The translations under genes were made by a program, and so were the position numbers. A stretch of DNA of 64,000 bases from an uncultured Ignisphaera sp. (GTDB lineage Archaea; Thermoproteota; Thermoprotei_A; Sulfolobales; Ignisphaeraceae). Of this stretch, positions 17,533 to 25,890 are shown in pieces; the first letter of the stretch is position 1; every line of letters starts with the position of its first letter. The stretch spans positions 124,001 through 188,000 of the forward strand of contig CALJEI010000006.1 of assembly GCA_938074605.1 (NCBI GenBank). The letters run 5' to 3'. The notes under the pieces are model-generated. The model was not told the DNA's origin and made no database searches. It saw only the letters and a program-made list of their open reading frames with translations.

Positions 17533-17987
17533 CTTTGTCTAATCATTCTACTACCGCTAGTCTTAGCCTACTATATTGAATAACTCGAGGAGATGCTCCT
17601 TGGATTTATATGTCAATCCCTAGTCCCTCCTCTCCTCTTATTGAATACAAGGTTTTTAGTATTATTGATCTTTAATTACTTCAGATGTAGAGAAATCTTC
17701 ATAAGATCTTCTATTAATGACATGGTGATGTATACGTTCAACTTTGCTTTATTAGATGTAGTGTGGTAAAGTATAGATAATGGAAATAGAGAAAAGTTTA
17801 ACATATTCATATGCAATAATTATAGCAGAAAAGTAACATTGACAAACCTTTGGATTTAATGTTGGTGTTGATTATATGTTTTTACCCTTGGGTAAATACA
17901 TTGCATTGTTTTCATTTTGTATATAAATATTTATAATGTCACTTTAATCTCAAATTTATTCCCTGTTTTATTGACTCATACAATTTA
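17533..17987. other. Gene-free interval with one hairpin
   Basis: About 455 bases between tRNA-Val and the thioredoxin-like gene. No gene or remnant is recognised. The perfect hairpin TTTACCC-TT-GGGTAAA at 17881-17896 lies about 90 bases beyond the stop of the minus-strand gene and could be a terminator or a protein site. Confidence 0.5.
17881..17896. repeat. Perfect 16-bp palindrome
   Basis: TTTACCC and GGGTAAA separated by TT. Too short a loop for a stable hairpin in RNA, so a dimeric protein binding site is at least as likely as a terminator. Confidence 0.35.
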
Positions 17988-18527
17988 CTATGAGAGGAGA
18001 TTTTGCCAGAAGCTAACATCTAGTGTACTACCAATTACTATTGCTACTGGTTTACCATGTTTGACAACTATGGTCTGTGGGACAGCATATGCATAATTGA
18101 GTGGTACTCCATTGTTTTGTTCTATTTGAGCAAGTCTTCTAAATAGTATTGCAGTATCGGTATTTTCAACCCATAGAAATATATATCTATCTTTAAAATA
18201 TCTTTCAAAGAAGTCATGGAGATTTTTACAGTGAGGACATGTAAGAGAACCAAATGCTATTAAATTAATTAATTCCCTTTGACTACTATCTACTGTTTCA
18301 GATACTATGGATGAAACACTATCTACATCAATAATTTTGTAAGTTAAGCTATCAACATATAGAGGAATGTACTGTTGGTTTAAGGGTTTGCTAGATATTG
18401 GTGATGTTGGGAAGTGGGTATATACATAGTAGATAATTAGGATAGATATGACCACGATTACTATTAATGTTACTAAAAGGGTACTACTTCTACTACCATT
18501 TTTTCTTCTTTTCTTACCCTTTGGCAC
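17988..18527 (-). CDS. Membrane-anchored thioredoxin-like protein (CPHC)
   Basis: About 179 residues with a basic N-terminus, one membrane span (about residues 18-40) and an extracytoplasmic thioredoxin-fold domain. The redox site CPHC lies in GSLTCPHCKNLHDFF near residue 113, and a cis-Pro segment AVPQTIVV near 154 fits a DsbA/thioredoxin fold. It is divergent from a three-gene operon ending in a CcdA-like electron carrier, its likely reductant. GTG 18527 is preferred over TTG 18533 because AGGTG lies eight bases ahead. Confidence 0.83.
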   Translation of the reverse strand: MPKGKKRRKNGSRSSTLLVTLIVIVVISILIIYYVYTHFPTSPISSKPLNQQYIPLYVDSLTYKIIDVDSVSSIVSETVDSSQRELINLIAFGSLTCPHCKNLHDFFERYFKDRYIFLWVENTDTAILFRRLAQIEQNNGVPLNYAYAVPQTIVVKHGKPVAIVIGSTLDVSFWQNLLS

Positions 18528-18634
18528 TAGCAATACACCTAGATGGAATGTCTTATTAAGAAGGTTTATATGTTTATTTATCTGTATTTATATCTTTAAT
18601 AATACAGCTCACATGAGCAATATCAGTTCTGTAG

Positions 18635-18644
18635 GGTTTATAAG
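18635..18644 (+). promoter_or_regulatory. TATA box of the 18681 operon
   Basis: GTTTATAAGC lies about 40 bases before the ATG at 18681 and directly in front of a palindrome, so the expected start of transcription falls inside or just beyond that palindrome. Confidence 0.5.
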
Positions 18645-18647
18645 CTA

Positions 18648-18669
18648 CTTATGCATATATGTGCATAAG
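18648..18669. promoter_or_regulatory. Operator-like 8-bp palindrome
   Basis: CTTATGCA (18648-18655), six-base spacer, TGCATAAG (18662-18669). It is perfect and sits between a TATA box and the ribosome binding region of the 18681 gene, a classic position for a repressor of an archaeal promoter. The divergent thioredoxin-like gene starts 120 bases away. The regulator is unknown. Confidence 0.5.
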
Positions 18670-18680
18670 GGAATTCCATT

Positions 18681-19265
18681 ATGGAGAAGCATATTAGGAC
18701 TGAAAATCCAGCAGATGATTCAAAATTGGCTGACACAATATCTGTAAAGAACTTGCAGTCTATTAATAAAAATAGTAGTGGTCGTGAATCTGCTGTTTGG
18801 GAAGAGGCTTTAATTCAAGAATTCCTATACGCTATAGGACATTTAAATCATTGTGAACAACATTTAATGGAAATTGATTCTAGTATTGGAATGACACTAT
18901 TTGGGGATATCATTAACAGGGTTAGAGAGCAGAGAAAAATTGTTGGTGAAGCGCTATTCTTTATTGAGAAATTAGAGGCTGTAAAGGGTAGTGATGATGT
19001 TAGAACCTCCTGGGAGAGTATATGGTGTACATTAAAGCATTTAGTAACAGCGCTTATACATATTGATGAATGTATAGAGAAAATGTTAAAGAGAATAGGA
19101 GGCGGTAGTGGAGATGAGTTAATAAAGTATACAAACATACTTTTAAATGTGAGACACAATATATCAGAGTCATTGATACAGCTATTATCTAGAGCAAGAA
19201 CATCTGCTGAAATTATCACTAAAGCTAGTGTGCGATGTAGGGAAGATCTATGTGTAGAATTCTAA
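18681..19265 (+). CDS. Hypothetical helical protein, first gene of redox operon
   Basis: A 194-residue protein with a polar N-terminal 40 residues and then four or five long amphipathic helices. Cysteines lie at NHCEQH near residue 56, at SIWCTLKH and DECIEKM in the middle, and at CREDLC near the C-terminus. I do not recognise the family. It is followed after 15 bases by a second small gene and then by a CcdA-like membrane protein, so an operon role in thiol chemistry is possible. AAGGGA about eight bases ahead supports the ATG. Confidence 0.65.
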   Translation: MEKHIRTENPADDSKLADTISVKNLQSINKNSSGRESAVWEEALIQEFLYAIGHLNHCEQHLMEIDSSIGMTLFGDIINRVREQRKIVGEALFFIEKLEAVKGSDDVRTSWESIWCTLKHLVTALIHIDECIEKMLKRIGGGSGDELIKYTNILLNVRHNISESLIQLLSRARTSAEIITKASVRCREDLCVEF

Positions 19266-19280
19266 GAGGGATAGAATGCG

Positions 19281-19559
19281 TTGGAGTATATAATTATTAG
19301 AATATCTCGAAATATACATAAAAATATTAGGAATAGAATGTATAAGACACTTCTGGGAACAACTGTAACTATTAAAGATAAGAAATACAGAGTTAAAGGA
19401 CTCATAAAAAAGGTTAATGGCAAGGCCCTCTCACCAGGACTATATATGATACCCTCTGAAAGGCTTGAGGATTTTATTGAGAAATTAAGGGAGAAAGGAC
19501 TTGATAACTATATAGAGGTTCTAAAGCTATGTTTATGTGCATGTACCCTACAGCATTAA
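19281..19559 (+). CDS. Hypothetical small protein with Cys-rich C-terminus
   Basis: A 92-residue basic protein starting from TTG 19281. The N-terminal 80 residues look like a small alpha-beta domain; the tail reads CLCACTLQH, three closely spaced cysteines that could bind metal or exchange disulfides. I do not recognise the family. It lies 15 bases after the 18681 gene and 25 bases before the CcdA-like gene, so the three are probably one transcript. Confidence 0.6.
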   Translation: MEYIIIRISRNIHKNIRNRMYKTLLGTTVTIKDKKYRVKGLIKKVNGKALSPGLYMIPSERLEDFIEKLREKGLDNYIEVLKLCLCACTLQH

Positions 19560-19584
19560 TATATCATCAATTATGGTGTAGGAC

Positions 19585-20298
19585 ATGGATCTTGGAATGA
19601 TCAGTACAGTTGTTTGGCTAGCACTTATAGACTCTTTTGATCCATGTGTATTTGCTATCTATTCAGCTCTTCTCATATCAGCATCTATGATAAGTATAAG
19701 GAAAACTGTTACAATGGGTTCAGTATTTATAGTCTCAGTATATATTGGCTATCTCTTATTTGGAATGCTCTTAAGGTATGTGGCACTATCTCTACCAAGG
19801 TATGTATTAGCTATAGCTACAGCGTTGTATGGTACTATCATATTTCTTCACACAATAGCAAAAAGAGGAAGGGCAGGAGACGGTAATGTGTGTCGAGAGG
19901 ATGAGATAGTATGTAAAATTGGGAGGATACTGAGATTAGATAAGTTTATGAATAGAGGCACCGTATTTACATTTTTAATAGGATTTATAGCAGCATTTAC
20001 GCTCTTTCCATGTACAGCAGGCATGTATATAATATTTAATGTTTTGACAATCGAACTTAGTGTTATTGAGTGGCTTCCTATAGTATTATTTTATATAGCT
20101 ATATTTATATCACCATTGATTTTAATACTGCTTAGCTTTATAGGTATTATAAGGTTTAAATCTATACACAATATCCTACTCTCTAATCAAGACCGTATAA
20201 AGCTAATAGGATCTATACTACTTATAGCTATATCAATGTATGTCCTAGTCACATCTGTGCCTACAGCTCCTCTAATACTAGGAACTTTTAGCAAATGA
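19585..20298 (+). CDS. ccdA: CcdA/DsbD-like transmembrane thiol electron carrier
   Basis: A 237-residue protein with six probable membrane segments. The two conserved cysteine motifs of the family are present: DSFDPCVFAIYSALL near residue 19 and LFPCTAGMYIIF near residue 139. CcdA moves reducing equivalents from cytoplasmic thioredoxin to extracytoplasmic thioredoxin-like proteins. The CPHC protein at 17988 is a natural partner. It converges on pheA with a gap of ten bases. Confidence 0.87.
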   Translation: MDLGMISTVVWLALIDSFDPCVFAIYSALLISASMISIRKTVTMGSVFIVSVYIGYLLFGMLLRYVALSLPRYVLAIATALYGTIIFLHTIAKRGRAGDGNVCREDEIVCKIGRILRLDKFMNRGTVFTFLIGFIAAFTLFPCTAGMYIIFNVLTIELSVIEWLPIVLFYIAIFISPLILILLSFIGIIRFKSIHNILLSNQDRIKLIGSILLIAISMYVLVTSVPTAPLILGTFSK

Positions 20299-20308
20299 AT
20301 TAGCGCCA

Positions 20309-21367
20309 CTATGGAATCTTTTGATATGAACCTAGTACCTTTACCTGTACTGCTCTTTCTCTAAGTTCCTTTATAGCTTCAGAAACTATTTTATCTTCCT
20401 CGTGTCCCTCAAATTCCATAAAGAATAGATATTCCCATGGCTTGCCCTTTATAGGTCTTGACTCAATCTTTGTTAAATTCAGTCTCCGTACAGCGAATGG
20501 TTCTAGAGCACTATATAGAGATCCTGGCCTATGTGGTAACGTATATATGATTGCTGTTTTCATGCCTACACCTTTTTTTAAAGGGCTTCTTCCTATAGCA
20601 ATAAACCTAGTATAGTTGTCTTTGTGATCCTCTATACCTCTCGCAATTATTTCACCTCCATAGATATAAGCTGCTAGCTCTGAACCTATGGCTGCTATGC
20701 CACTATTTTCAATAGCTTCTCTAACGGCTTCAGATGTACTTGATCTTGTTTCTATTCTCACATTTCTTAACCTAGCTTCTATGAAACTTCTACACTGTGC
20801 TATAGCATGTGGGTGACTAATAACAAGCTTTATATCGTTGAAACTGGTACCTGGTCTTACAATTAGATTGTGCCTTATCCTAATCTCTGTTTCACCACAA
20901 ATTTTCAGATCAGTGTTTACAAGGAGATCTATGGTTTCACCAACACTACCCTCAAGAGAATTTTCAAGGGCTACCACACCATAGTCAGCATCTCCATTTT
21001 CAACAGTTCTAAAAACCTCTTTGATACTTGGTAATGGTATAAATAGCGTTCCACTATCACCAAAGATCTTTAATGCAGCTTCTTCAGTAAATGATGCCCT
21101 AGGGCCTAGGAAAGCTACCCTTAGGGGTTTAATGGCAGCTAGAGAAACTCCGTGTACGTAGCTGAATAGTAGATTTGTATAATATTCATCAAGACCAAGC
21201 TCTCTAGCAATAGCTGTGATCTCTTCTCTAGCCCTAATGAAAACATTATCTAGAGTCTTTTGATCTATTTGCCTAAGGAGTTCTATCCTTCTTTTCAATA
21301 ATTTTATAATCTCCATATCAATATTTTTTAAGTCATTTAATAGGACATCATATTGAATGGTGCACAA
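20309..21367 (-). CDS. pheA: Chorismate mutase-prephenate dehydratase (phenylalanine synthesis)
   Basis: A 352-residue fusion. Residues 1-80 resemble an AroQ helical chorismate mutase (IDMEIIKLLKRRIELLRQI); residues 83-265 are prephenate dehydratase (VAFLGPRASFTEEAA, ENSLEGSVGETIDLL, and the catalytic NYTRFIAIG); residues 272-350 form an ACT domain (LPHRPGSLYSALEPF, with the Phe-binding ESRP motif as KIESRPIKGKPW). Feedback control by phenylalanine is expected. The start is TTG, with a GGGG box about eight bases ahead. Confidence 0.93.
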   Translation of the reverse strand: MCTIQYDVLLNDLKNIDMEIIKLLKRRIELLRQIDQKTLDNVFIRAREEITAIARELGLDEYYTNLLFSYVHGVSLAAIKPLRVAFLGPRASFTEEAALKIFGDSGTLFIPLPSIKEVFRTVENGDADYGVVALENSLEGSVGETIDLLVNTDLKICGETEIRIRHNLIVRPGTSFNDIKLVISHPHAIAQCRSFIEARLRNVRIETRSSTSEAVREAIENSGIAAIGSELAAYIYGGEIIARGIEDHKDNYTRFIAIGRSPLKKGVGMKTAIIYTLPHRPGSLYSALEPFAVRRLNLTKIESRPIKGKPWEYLFFMEFEGHEEDKIVSEAIKELRERAVQVKVLGSYQKIP

Positions 21368-21672
21368 GGTATATTCCCCATACAGAATGTTGCCAGAATT
21401 TTAATTTGGTTAAAAAACCTTACCTATATTTAAGATGGTTTTTTATGGATTAGCATTTATTGTGAGTTATTGTAATAATTTCCTATTGTATTGAGGAGAA
21501 AAAGGTTAATGGCAGAATATATTATTATAGGGTGTCTATGGTTTTAATAGGACTAGACTGCCATTTCAATATTTTAATGACTATGATAGTAGATTCACGG
21601 TTAAGATTCTTAAACAAAAAGCTTTTTAAGTCTTGCATGACATATTGAGCTGGTAGCTGATGTGAAATATAG
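21368..21672. other. Gene-free interval
   Basis: About 305 bases between the divergent pheA and acetyltransferase genes. It must hold both promoters. I see no gene or strong repeat. Confidence 0.45.
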
Positions 21673-22623
21673 ATGGAGAGTAACGAAGAAGATGATTTGT
21701 CTAAATCATGCCAAGATATCATATTTAGGAAAGCAAAAAGCTTTGATGTTGATGATATTATAGAGATTTATGATAATAGTATAGAGCATTTAGATAAAGA
21801 AAGTAGAGAGTGGATACAGAGTATTATAAAGAGAAGAAGTAGAAGAATCAGAGTCTACGTTGTTCACTATAGGGCTAAAGTTGTAGGATTTAGTATAGTC
21901 TACAAAAAGAGAGATAAAGCGTATATAGATGCTTTTGCCATAGATGCCAAATTCAGGGGGAAGGGTATTGGCCAATGTTTTTTGAGATACTTAGAGGACA
22001 TCTTATCTAAAGAAGGTATTAAAAGGGTGTATCTAACGGTTAAGAATAATAATAATAAAGCACTTGGCATGTATATAAAGAATAACTATAGAATATCCAA
22101 TCTAGTGCTAATTTTTGAAGCTCCATCAGAGAATATAGATAGTAACATAAATGAGTTAGATGAAATTTCAATAGAGATCAATACTATTAAGAGAAGTTCA
22201 TTTCTAAATGTAAAACTTCTTGATACTGCTATATGGAACAATTTTACATGGGATATAGATGAAGCAATATATCGAATAATTGATAAAGGGGCAATAGTTT
22301 TAACAATCTATAGAGGGGAGCATATTGCAGGTACTGCTTGGATTTCAAGAGACTTTAATAGAGTTGTTGTTGAAAGACTAGCCTTATCCTACTATAGACC
22401 ATCTGAATCACTTAAGATACTCATAAATATGATTAAAATACATATAGTCTCAGGATCTAGAGAGATAATAGTTGTTCCTATAGACTCCTCAAAATTTTCT
22501 TTATTAAAGACACTTATATCTATGGGGTTTAGAATAAATGGTGGTGAGTATGTTCTATATAAAGATCTTTTAGAGAATAGAAATCGAAATTATGAAAAAG
22601 ATGTTATGATAGCTGCAAGGTAG
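21673..22623 (+). CDS. GNAT acetyltransferase with degenerate second domain
   Basis: A 316-residue protein. Residues 12-150 form a GNAT domain with the acetyl-CoA loop FRGKGIGQCFLRYLE near residue 95 and a clear motif B (LGMYIKNNYRI). Residues 165-305 look like a second, degenerate GNAT repeat without a clear acetyl-CoA loop. The substrate is unknown. It stands alone, with gaps of 188 bases or more on either side. Confidence 0.82.
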   Translation: MESNEEDDLSKSCQDIIFRKAKSFDVDDIIEIYDNSIEHLDKESREWIQSIIKRRSRRIRVYVVHYRAKVVGFSIVYKKRDKAYIDAFAIDAKFRGKGIGQCFLRYLEDILSKEGIKRVYLTVKNNNNKALGMYIKNNYRISNLVLIFEAPSENIDSNINELDEISIEINTIKRSSFLNVKLLDTAIWNNFTWDIDEAIYRIIDKGAIVLTIYRGEHIAGTAWISRDFNRVVVERLALSYYRPSESLKILINMIKIHIVSGSREIIVVPIDSSKFSLLKTLISMGFRINGGEYVLYKDLLENRNRNYEKDVMIAAR

Positions 22624-22811
22624 TGTATCATTATGTGCTTAATGAAAAGTTTATATATTTAAATCATTTATCGCTAAATTTAATTTGTAGACATTAAAAT
22701 TAGTAATCTAGATAAACAAGTTTTATTCTCATCTCTAGTTTTAAAATATAATTCATGATAATAATATTTTTAATCCTCTAGTGGAATAACTTAAACATAG
22801 GGTAAGCATTA

Positions 22812-23129
22812 ATGTATGATAGTGTTGGATTTAATCAATATAATATTAAGGAAATTGTTATTAGAGCTACAGAACTCTATAATAAGTATAGAGCTCCTGA
22901 AGCCATAAGTAAGATTATCGAAATTAATGGAGATTATATTAAGATATTATTTGAGGGTCATTTTTGTAAAACCTGTGCTGTTAATGATTGGATTGAGGAT
23001 TTTAAGTATATTTTAGAGGATATGGGAGTTGAAGCTGAGCTTACAAATATAATTGAACCTTATGATGTTGAAGAAAATTGGAGAATAGGTGTATTTAAAC
23101 TTAAAAAAATTGGTTATGAGGAGCAGTAG
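22812..23129 (+). CDS. Small Cys-containing hypothetical protein upstream of Lrp regulator
   Basis: A 105-residue protein that I do not recognise. The central segment GHFCKTCAVNDWIEDFKYIL near residue 54 has a CxxC pair in front of an acidic helix. The fold looks like a small alpha-beta domain (EINGDYIKILFEG, then a helix, then VEAELTNII). It ends two bases before the GTG alternative start of the Lrp-type regulator, so the two are probably cotranscribed. A redox or metal sensor is conceivable. Confidence 0.65.
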   Translation: MYDSVGFNQYNIKEIVIRATELYNKYRAPEAISKIIEINGDYIKILFEGHFCKTCAVNDWIEDFKYILEDMGVEAELTNIIEPYDVEENWRIGVFKLKKIGYEEQ

Positions 23130-23140
23130 AGGTGTTAAGA

Positions 23141-23602
23141 ATGGCTATAGAATATGAGTTAGATGAAAAGGATCTTAAACTAATTGAGATATTAGCAGTA
23201 AATGCTAGAGTAACATATACTGATATGGCAAAGATTCTTGGTATGAGTGATGTAGCGGTTTTGAAAAGAGTTAAGAAGCTAGAGTCTAGAGTTCTAAAGA
23301 AATATACAATAGTTATTGATCCAAGAAAAATTGGCTACAGAACAATATCGCTAACAGGTGTCGATGTAGAGTCTGAAAAGCTTTTTGATGTAATTACGAA
23401 GCTTAGGGATAACCCAATGGTGAAAGGAATCTATTTAACCACTGGTGATCACCCTATAATGGCTATTATATGGGCTAGAGATGAGGATGATTTAGCTAAA
23501 ATCCATAGAGAAATTTCTGGGATTAATGGAGTTAAAAGGGTATGTCCATCAATAGTGTTAAGAACTTTAAAAGAGATTGATCTATGGTTTAGTATAGATT
23601 AA
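23141..23602 (+). CDS. Lrp/AsnC family transcriptional regulator
   Basis: About 153 residues. An N-terminal winged helix-turn-helix (LKLIEILAVNARVTYTDMAKILGMSDVAVLKRVKKLE) is followed by a RAM ligand-binding domain (GVDVESEKLFDVITKLRD...VKGIYLTTGDHPIMAIIWA). ATG 23141 is preferred to GTG 23132, with GAGGTG six bases ahead. The Cys protein upstream may share its transcript. The effector and targets are unknown. Confidence 0.9.
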   Translation: MAIEYELDEKDLKLIEILAVNARVTYTDMAKILGMSDVAVLKRVKKLESRVLKKYTIVIDPRKIGYRTISLTGVDVESEKLFDVITKLRDNPMVKGIYLTTGDHPIMAIIWARDEDDLAKIHREISGINGVKRVCPSIVLRTLKEIDLWFSID

Positions 23603-23605
23603 ACG

Positions 23606-24172
23606 CTACTCTTTCTTACCCTGTGTAAGTGCTTTAAGTATTTGTATAATTATGTCCTCTAACGCCTTACTACTCGATTCCTTTGATATTGGTGGAGAAA
23701 CTTTTTCACCTCTCATATGCTTTATGGCACGTTCTTCAAAGTTATCTAGAACTAGCTTAAGTTCAAATTCATACATTATACCTTCATACTTCTCCTGATA
23801 TTTTATAGAGCTATTATCATCGGCATATAATACTATAGTTGTTGGAGATGCGTGAACATCATATTTTTTAAAGCTTTCAGCAGCTGCTGTTGATTTACAT
23901 TCTCTTGCAAACCAATCGCATAATATGACCATAAAGTGGATATCTTTCTTCTTCTGTGAGTATGATTCTACAAATGGAAACCATATACCGTCATATTTTC
24001 TACATGCTGAACACTTAGTATTGTCGAAATAAATAACATATACCCCTTTTGAGGTGGGTTTAAAGTATTCACCATCACTCTTTATAAATCTCCACATACC
24101 ATGCTCTACACTATATTCGTATATACCATGTGGGCACTTCTCATCTACACGTTTTACAAGTGGTACCTCCAT
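23606..24172 (-). CDS. Thioredoxin-fold protein (CSAC)
   Basis: A 188-residue cytoplasmic thioredoxin-like protein without a signal or membrane segment. The redox site CSAC lies in FDNTKCSACRKYDGIWFP near residue 54, two further Cys lie in LCDWFARECKST, and the cis-Pro segment is HASPTTIVLY near residue 128. The extended C-terminal tail is polar and ends KKE. It converges on the Lrp gene with three bases between them. Partner unknown; it may feed the CcdA-like carrier at 19585. Confidence 0.8.
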   Translation of the reverse strand: MEVPLVKRVDEKCPHGIYEYSVEHGMWRFIKSDGEYFKPTSKGVYVIYFDNTKCSACRKYDGIWFPFVESYSQKKKDIHFMVILCDWFARECKSTAAAESFKKYDVHASPTTIVLYADDNSSIKYQEKYEGIMYEFELKLVLDNFEERAIKHMRGEKVSPPISKESSSKALEDIIIQILKALTQGKKE

Positions 24173-24286
24173 TTTATTTACACCACTATTCAGATATCCT
24201 AAAACATATATTTATTAAGTTTAATAAATTTGTGTCCTCTTCAATCTAAATTAAGTTTATAAAATAGTCAGAATTCGGGGGTAGGG

Positions 24287-24676
24287 ATGACTATATATGT
24301 AATGCTAGGCTTATTTAAGGGGGAGAGGTTTGAGTATGCAAGAGCCTTAATTGATGTAAATATAAGTGTAAGTGTCATTATAGAGACTATTGCCGATGCC
24401 CTTAAATGTAGTGAAGAAGTAGATAAGTATTTTCATATTTATGTACCTATAACAGGATTTGTTAAAACAAATAGAGTATGTACTATTGATAAGGCTATTA
24501 TAGATGGTTCTCTTGTAGAACTTAAAACAGTGTTTCATGTGGTTAACAATAATGCCTTAAAACCTCTTTATTGTGAGGCAATTCTTGGTAGAGATATTTT
24601 TCTTTGGTGGCAATTAATTTATGACGAAATGCTCCAGAGAGTTAAAAGTCTAATAGCAAAACTAGATAGCTATTAG
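24287..24676 (+). CDS. Hypothetical protein
   Basis: A 129-residue alpha-beta protein that I do not recognise. It starts at ATG 24287 after a GGGGGTAGGG stretch that includes a ribosome binding site, is divergent from the CSAC thioredoxin-fold gene and converges on the first TrmY-like gene with a 15-base gap. The spacing of strands (IYVMLGLFKG, then HIYVPITGF, then GSLVELKTVFHVV) hints at a small beta-rich fold. Function unknown. Confidence 0.62.
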   Translation: MTIYVMLGLFKGERFEYARALIDVNISVSVIIETIADALKCSEEVDKYFHIYVPITGFVKTNRVCTIDKAIIDGSLVELKTVFHVVNNNALKPLYCEAILGRDIFLWWQLIYDEMLQRVKSLIAKLDSY

Positions 24677-24691
24677 TAGAATTCATAACTA

Positions 24692-25225
24692 TTATAATCT
24701 GCTGTCATGGTATATGTTATCTAGGATAATGTTTACTATTGTGAGTAGATTCCATATTTTTAATCCTACTGTAGTATTACCATATTCATCTAATGCAATT
24801 CTTATATAGATACCACTTTCACAAGCCTCTATACTTCTTTTTAATACATCTATGCTATTGTAGAGTAGAGGTTCTAGTTCTAATTCCTGTAGACCTAATG
24901 AATAGGCGTAGTGTAGACAATCATCAATGAATTTAAATCCGATACCAATATTCTTGGCAAAAAGCTTTTTCAAGAAACCTACACATGAGGGTTCGTCGAC
25001 ATATAGGCCTTTAATTAAATTGCCTTGACAAAGTAGAGATGTTTTTAGAGAGTTGATTGAAAGGCATATATGGGTATCCCTTCTGATACCATATGATAGA
25101 GTAATGGCAGTTCTAATAATTTTACACAATAAAGAATGTAGGATGCTACTCTCTATATTCTTTGAAACTAATTCAATAATAAATAATCTAAATGGTTTAT
25201 GGTAGACAGCATTTTTCTCTTGCAT
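24692..25225 (-). CDS. TrmY-like SPOUT protein, degenerate SAM site (copy A)
   Basis: A 177-residue protein similar in layout to TrmY, the tRNA pseudouridine-54 N1-methyltransferase. The segment CKIIRTAITLSYGIRRD near residues 34-50 and KGLYVDEPSCVGFLKKLFAK near 72-91 match the TrmY patterns around HGIRED and LNPDERSTAALIRKAL. The C-terminal knot, usually FVLSDH then VGPEILHADHTI, is eroded to IYIRIALDEYG and VGLKIWNLLTIVNIILD. I infer a homologue that may not bind SAM alone. It is divergent from a second TrmY-like gene. Confidence 0.62.
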   Translation of the reverse strand: MQEKNAVYHKPFRLFIIELVSKNIESSILHSLLCKIIRTAITLSYGIRRDTHICLSINSLKTSLLCQGNLIKGLYVDEPSCVGFLKKLFAKNIGIGFKFIDDCLHYAYSLGLQELELEPLLYNSIDVLKRSIEACESGIYIRIALDEYGNTTVGLKIWNLLTIVNIILDNIYHDSRL

Positions 25226-25257
25226 ATCTTCACAAAAATCTATAGACAGATCGTGAA

Positions 25258-25265
25258 TTATAAAC
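25258..25265 (+). promoter_or_regulatory. TATA box of the second TrmY-like gene
   Basis: TTATAAAC lies only five bases before the ATG at 25270 but about 62 bases before the ATG at 25327. Its position argues for the later start. Confidence 0.45.
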
Positions 25266-25326
25266 GTATATGGTTAGAGAATTAAGTAGTAATATTTTAA
25301 AAGGTTATGATGGTTGGTGTATATGT

Positions 25327-25890
25327 ATGAAGATAATAGTTCTAATGTATACTATTGGATCGCCTAATATAGATAAAATAAGGATAGCTAAAGGTGTTGA
25401 TCAAAGATTTGGGAGATTAGATATAGTTGCACGAGTTATAGATGTTTTATTGGATGATGCATTTAGGGATCTCAGTAAATATCTAATTGTATATATCAAA
25501 AGTATAGAAGTAGCTATACATATAGATATAAATATAATTGATAGAAAGTTTTATAGAGAGATAGATCTATACAATATACTGATACAATGTATAAATAGAA
25601 ATACAGCCTATTGTTCGAAAATTAAAACAGATTTTGAACTATTATTAGAAATGCTTCAAACAAGATATGAAGTTATAGTTCTTAGTGAAGAAGGTGATAA
25701 GATATCCCTGGATAATATAATGGCCAATGCAATATATGTAGTTGGAGCAGAGGAAGACCCTCCTAAGAATATTATATCAAAGTACAGAAAGATATCAATA
25801 GGACCTTTAGTCTACCATGCAGACCAAGTTATTGGGTACCTCACATGGGTTATTAAGAGAAGAATTAAAAGCGGCCCGATCCCAGCTTAG
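25327..25890 (+). CDS. TrmY-like SPOUT methyltransferase (copy B)
   Basis: About 187 residues, close to the family length. FGRLDIVARVIDVLLDDAF matches the TrmY start GRLDVLCRCVNAAF, and the C-terminal knot is well kept: IYVVGAEEDPPKNI (for FVLSDHHDF) and ISIGPLVYHADQVIGYL (for VRVGPEILHADHTI). The middle basic/PDERS region is not recognisable. ATG 25327, with GGTTGGTG ahead and a TATA at 25258, is preferred over 25270. Its last 20 bases, including the stop, lie inside the 5S rRNA on the other strand. Confidence 0.68.
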   Translation: MKIIVLMYTIGSPNIDKIRIAKGVDQRFGRLDIVARVIDVLLDDAFRDLSKYLIVYIKSIEVAIHIDINIIDRKFYREIDLYNILIQCINRNTAYCSKIKTDFELLLEMLQTRYEVIVLSEEGDKISLDNIMANAIYVVGAEEDPPKNIISKYRKISIGPLVYHADQVIGYLTWVIKRRIKSGPIPA

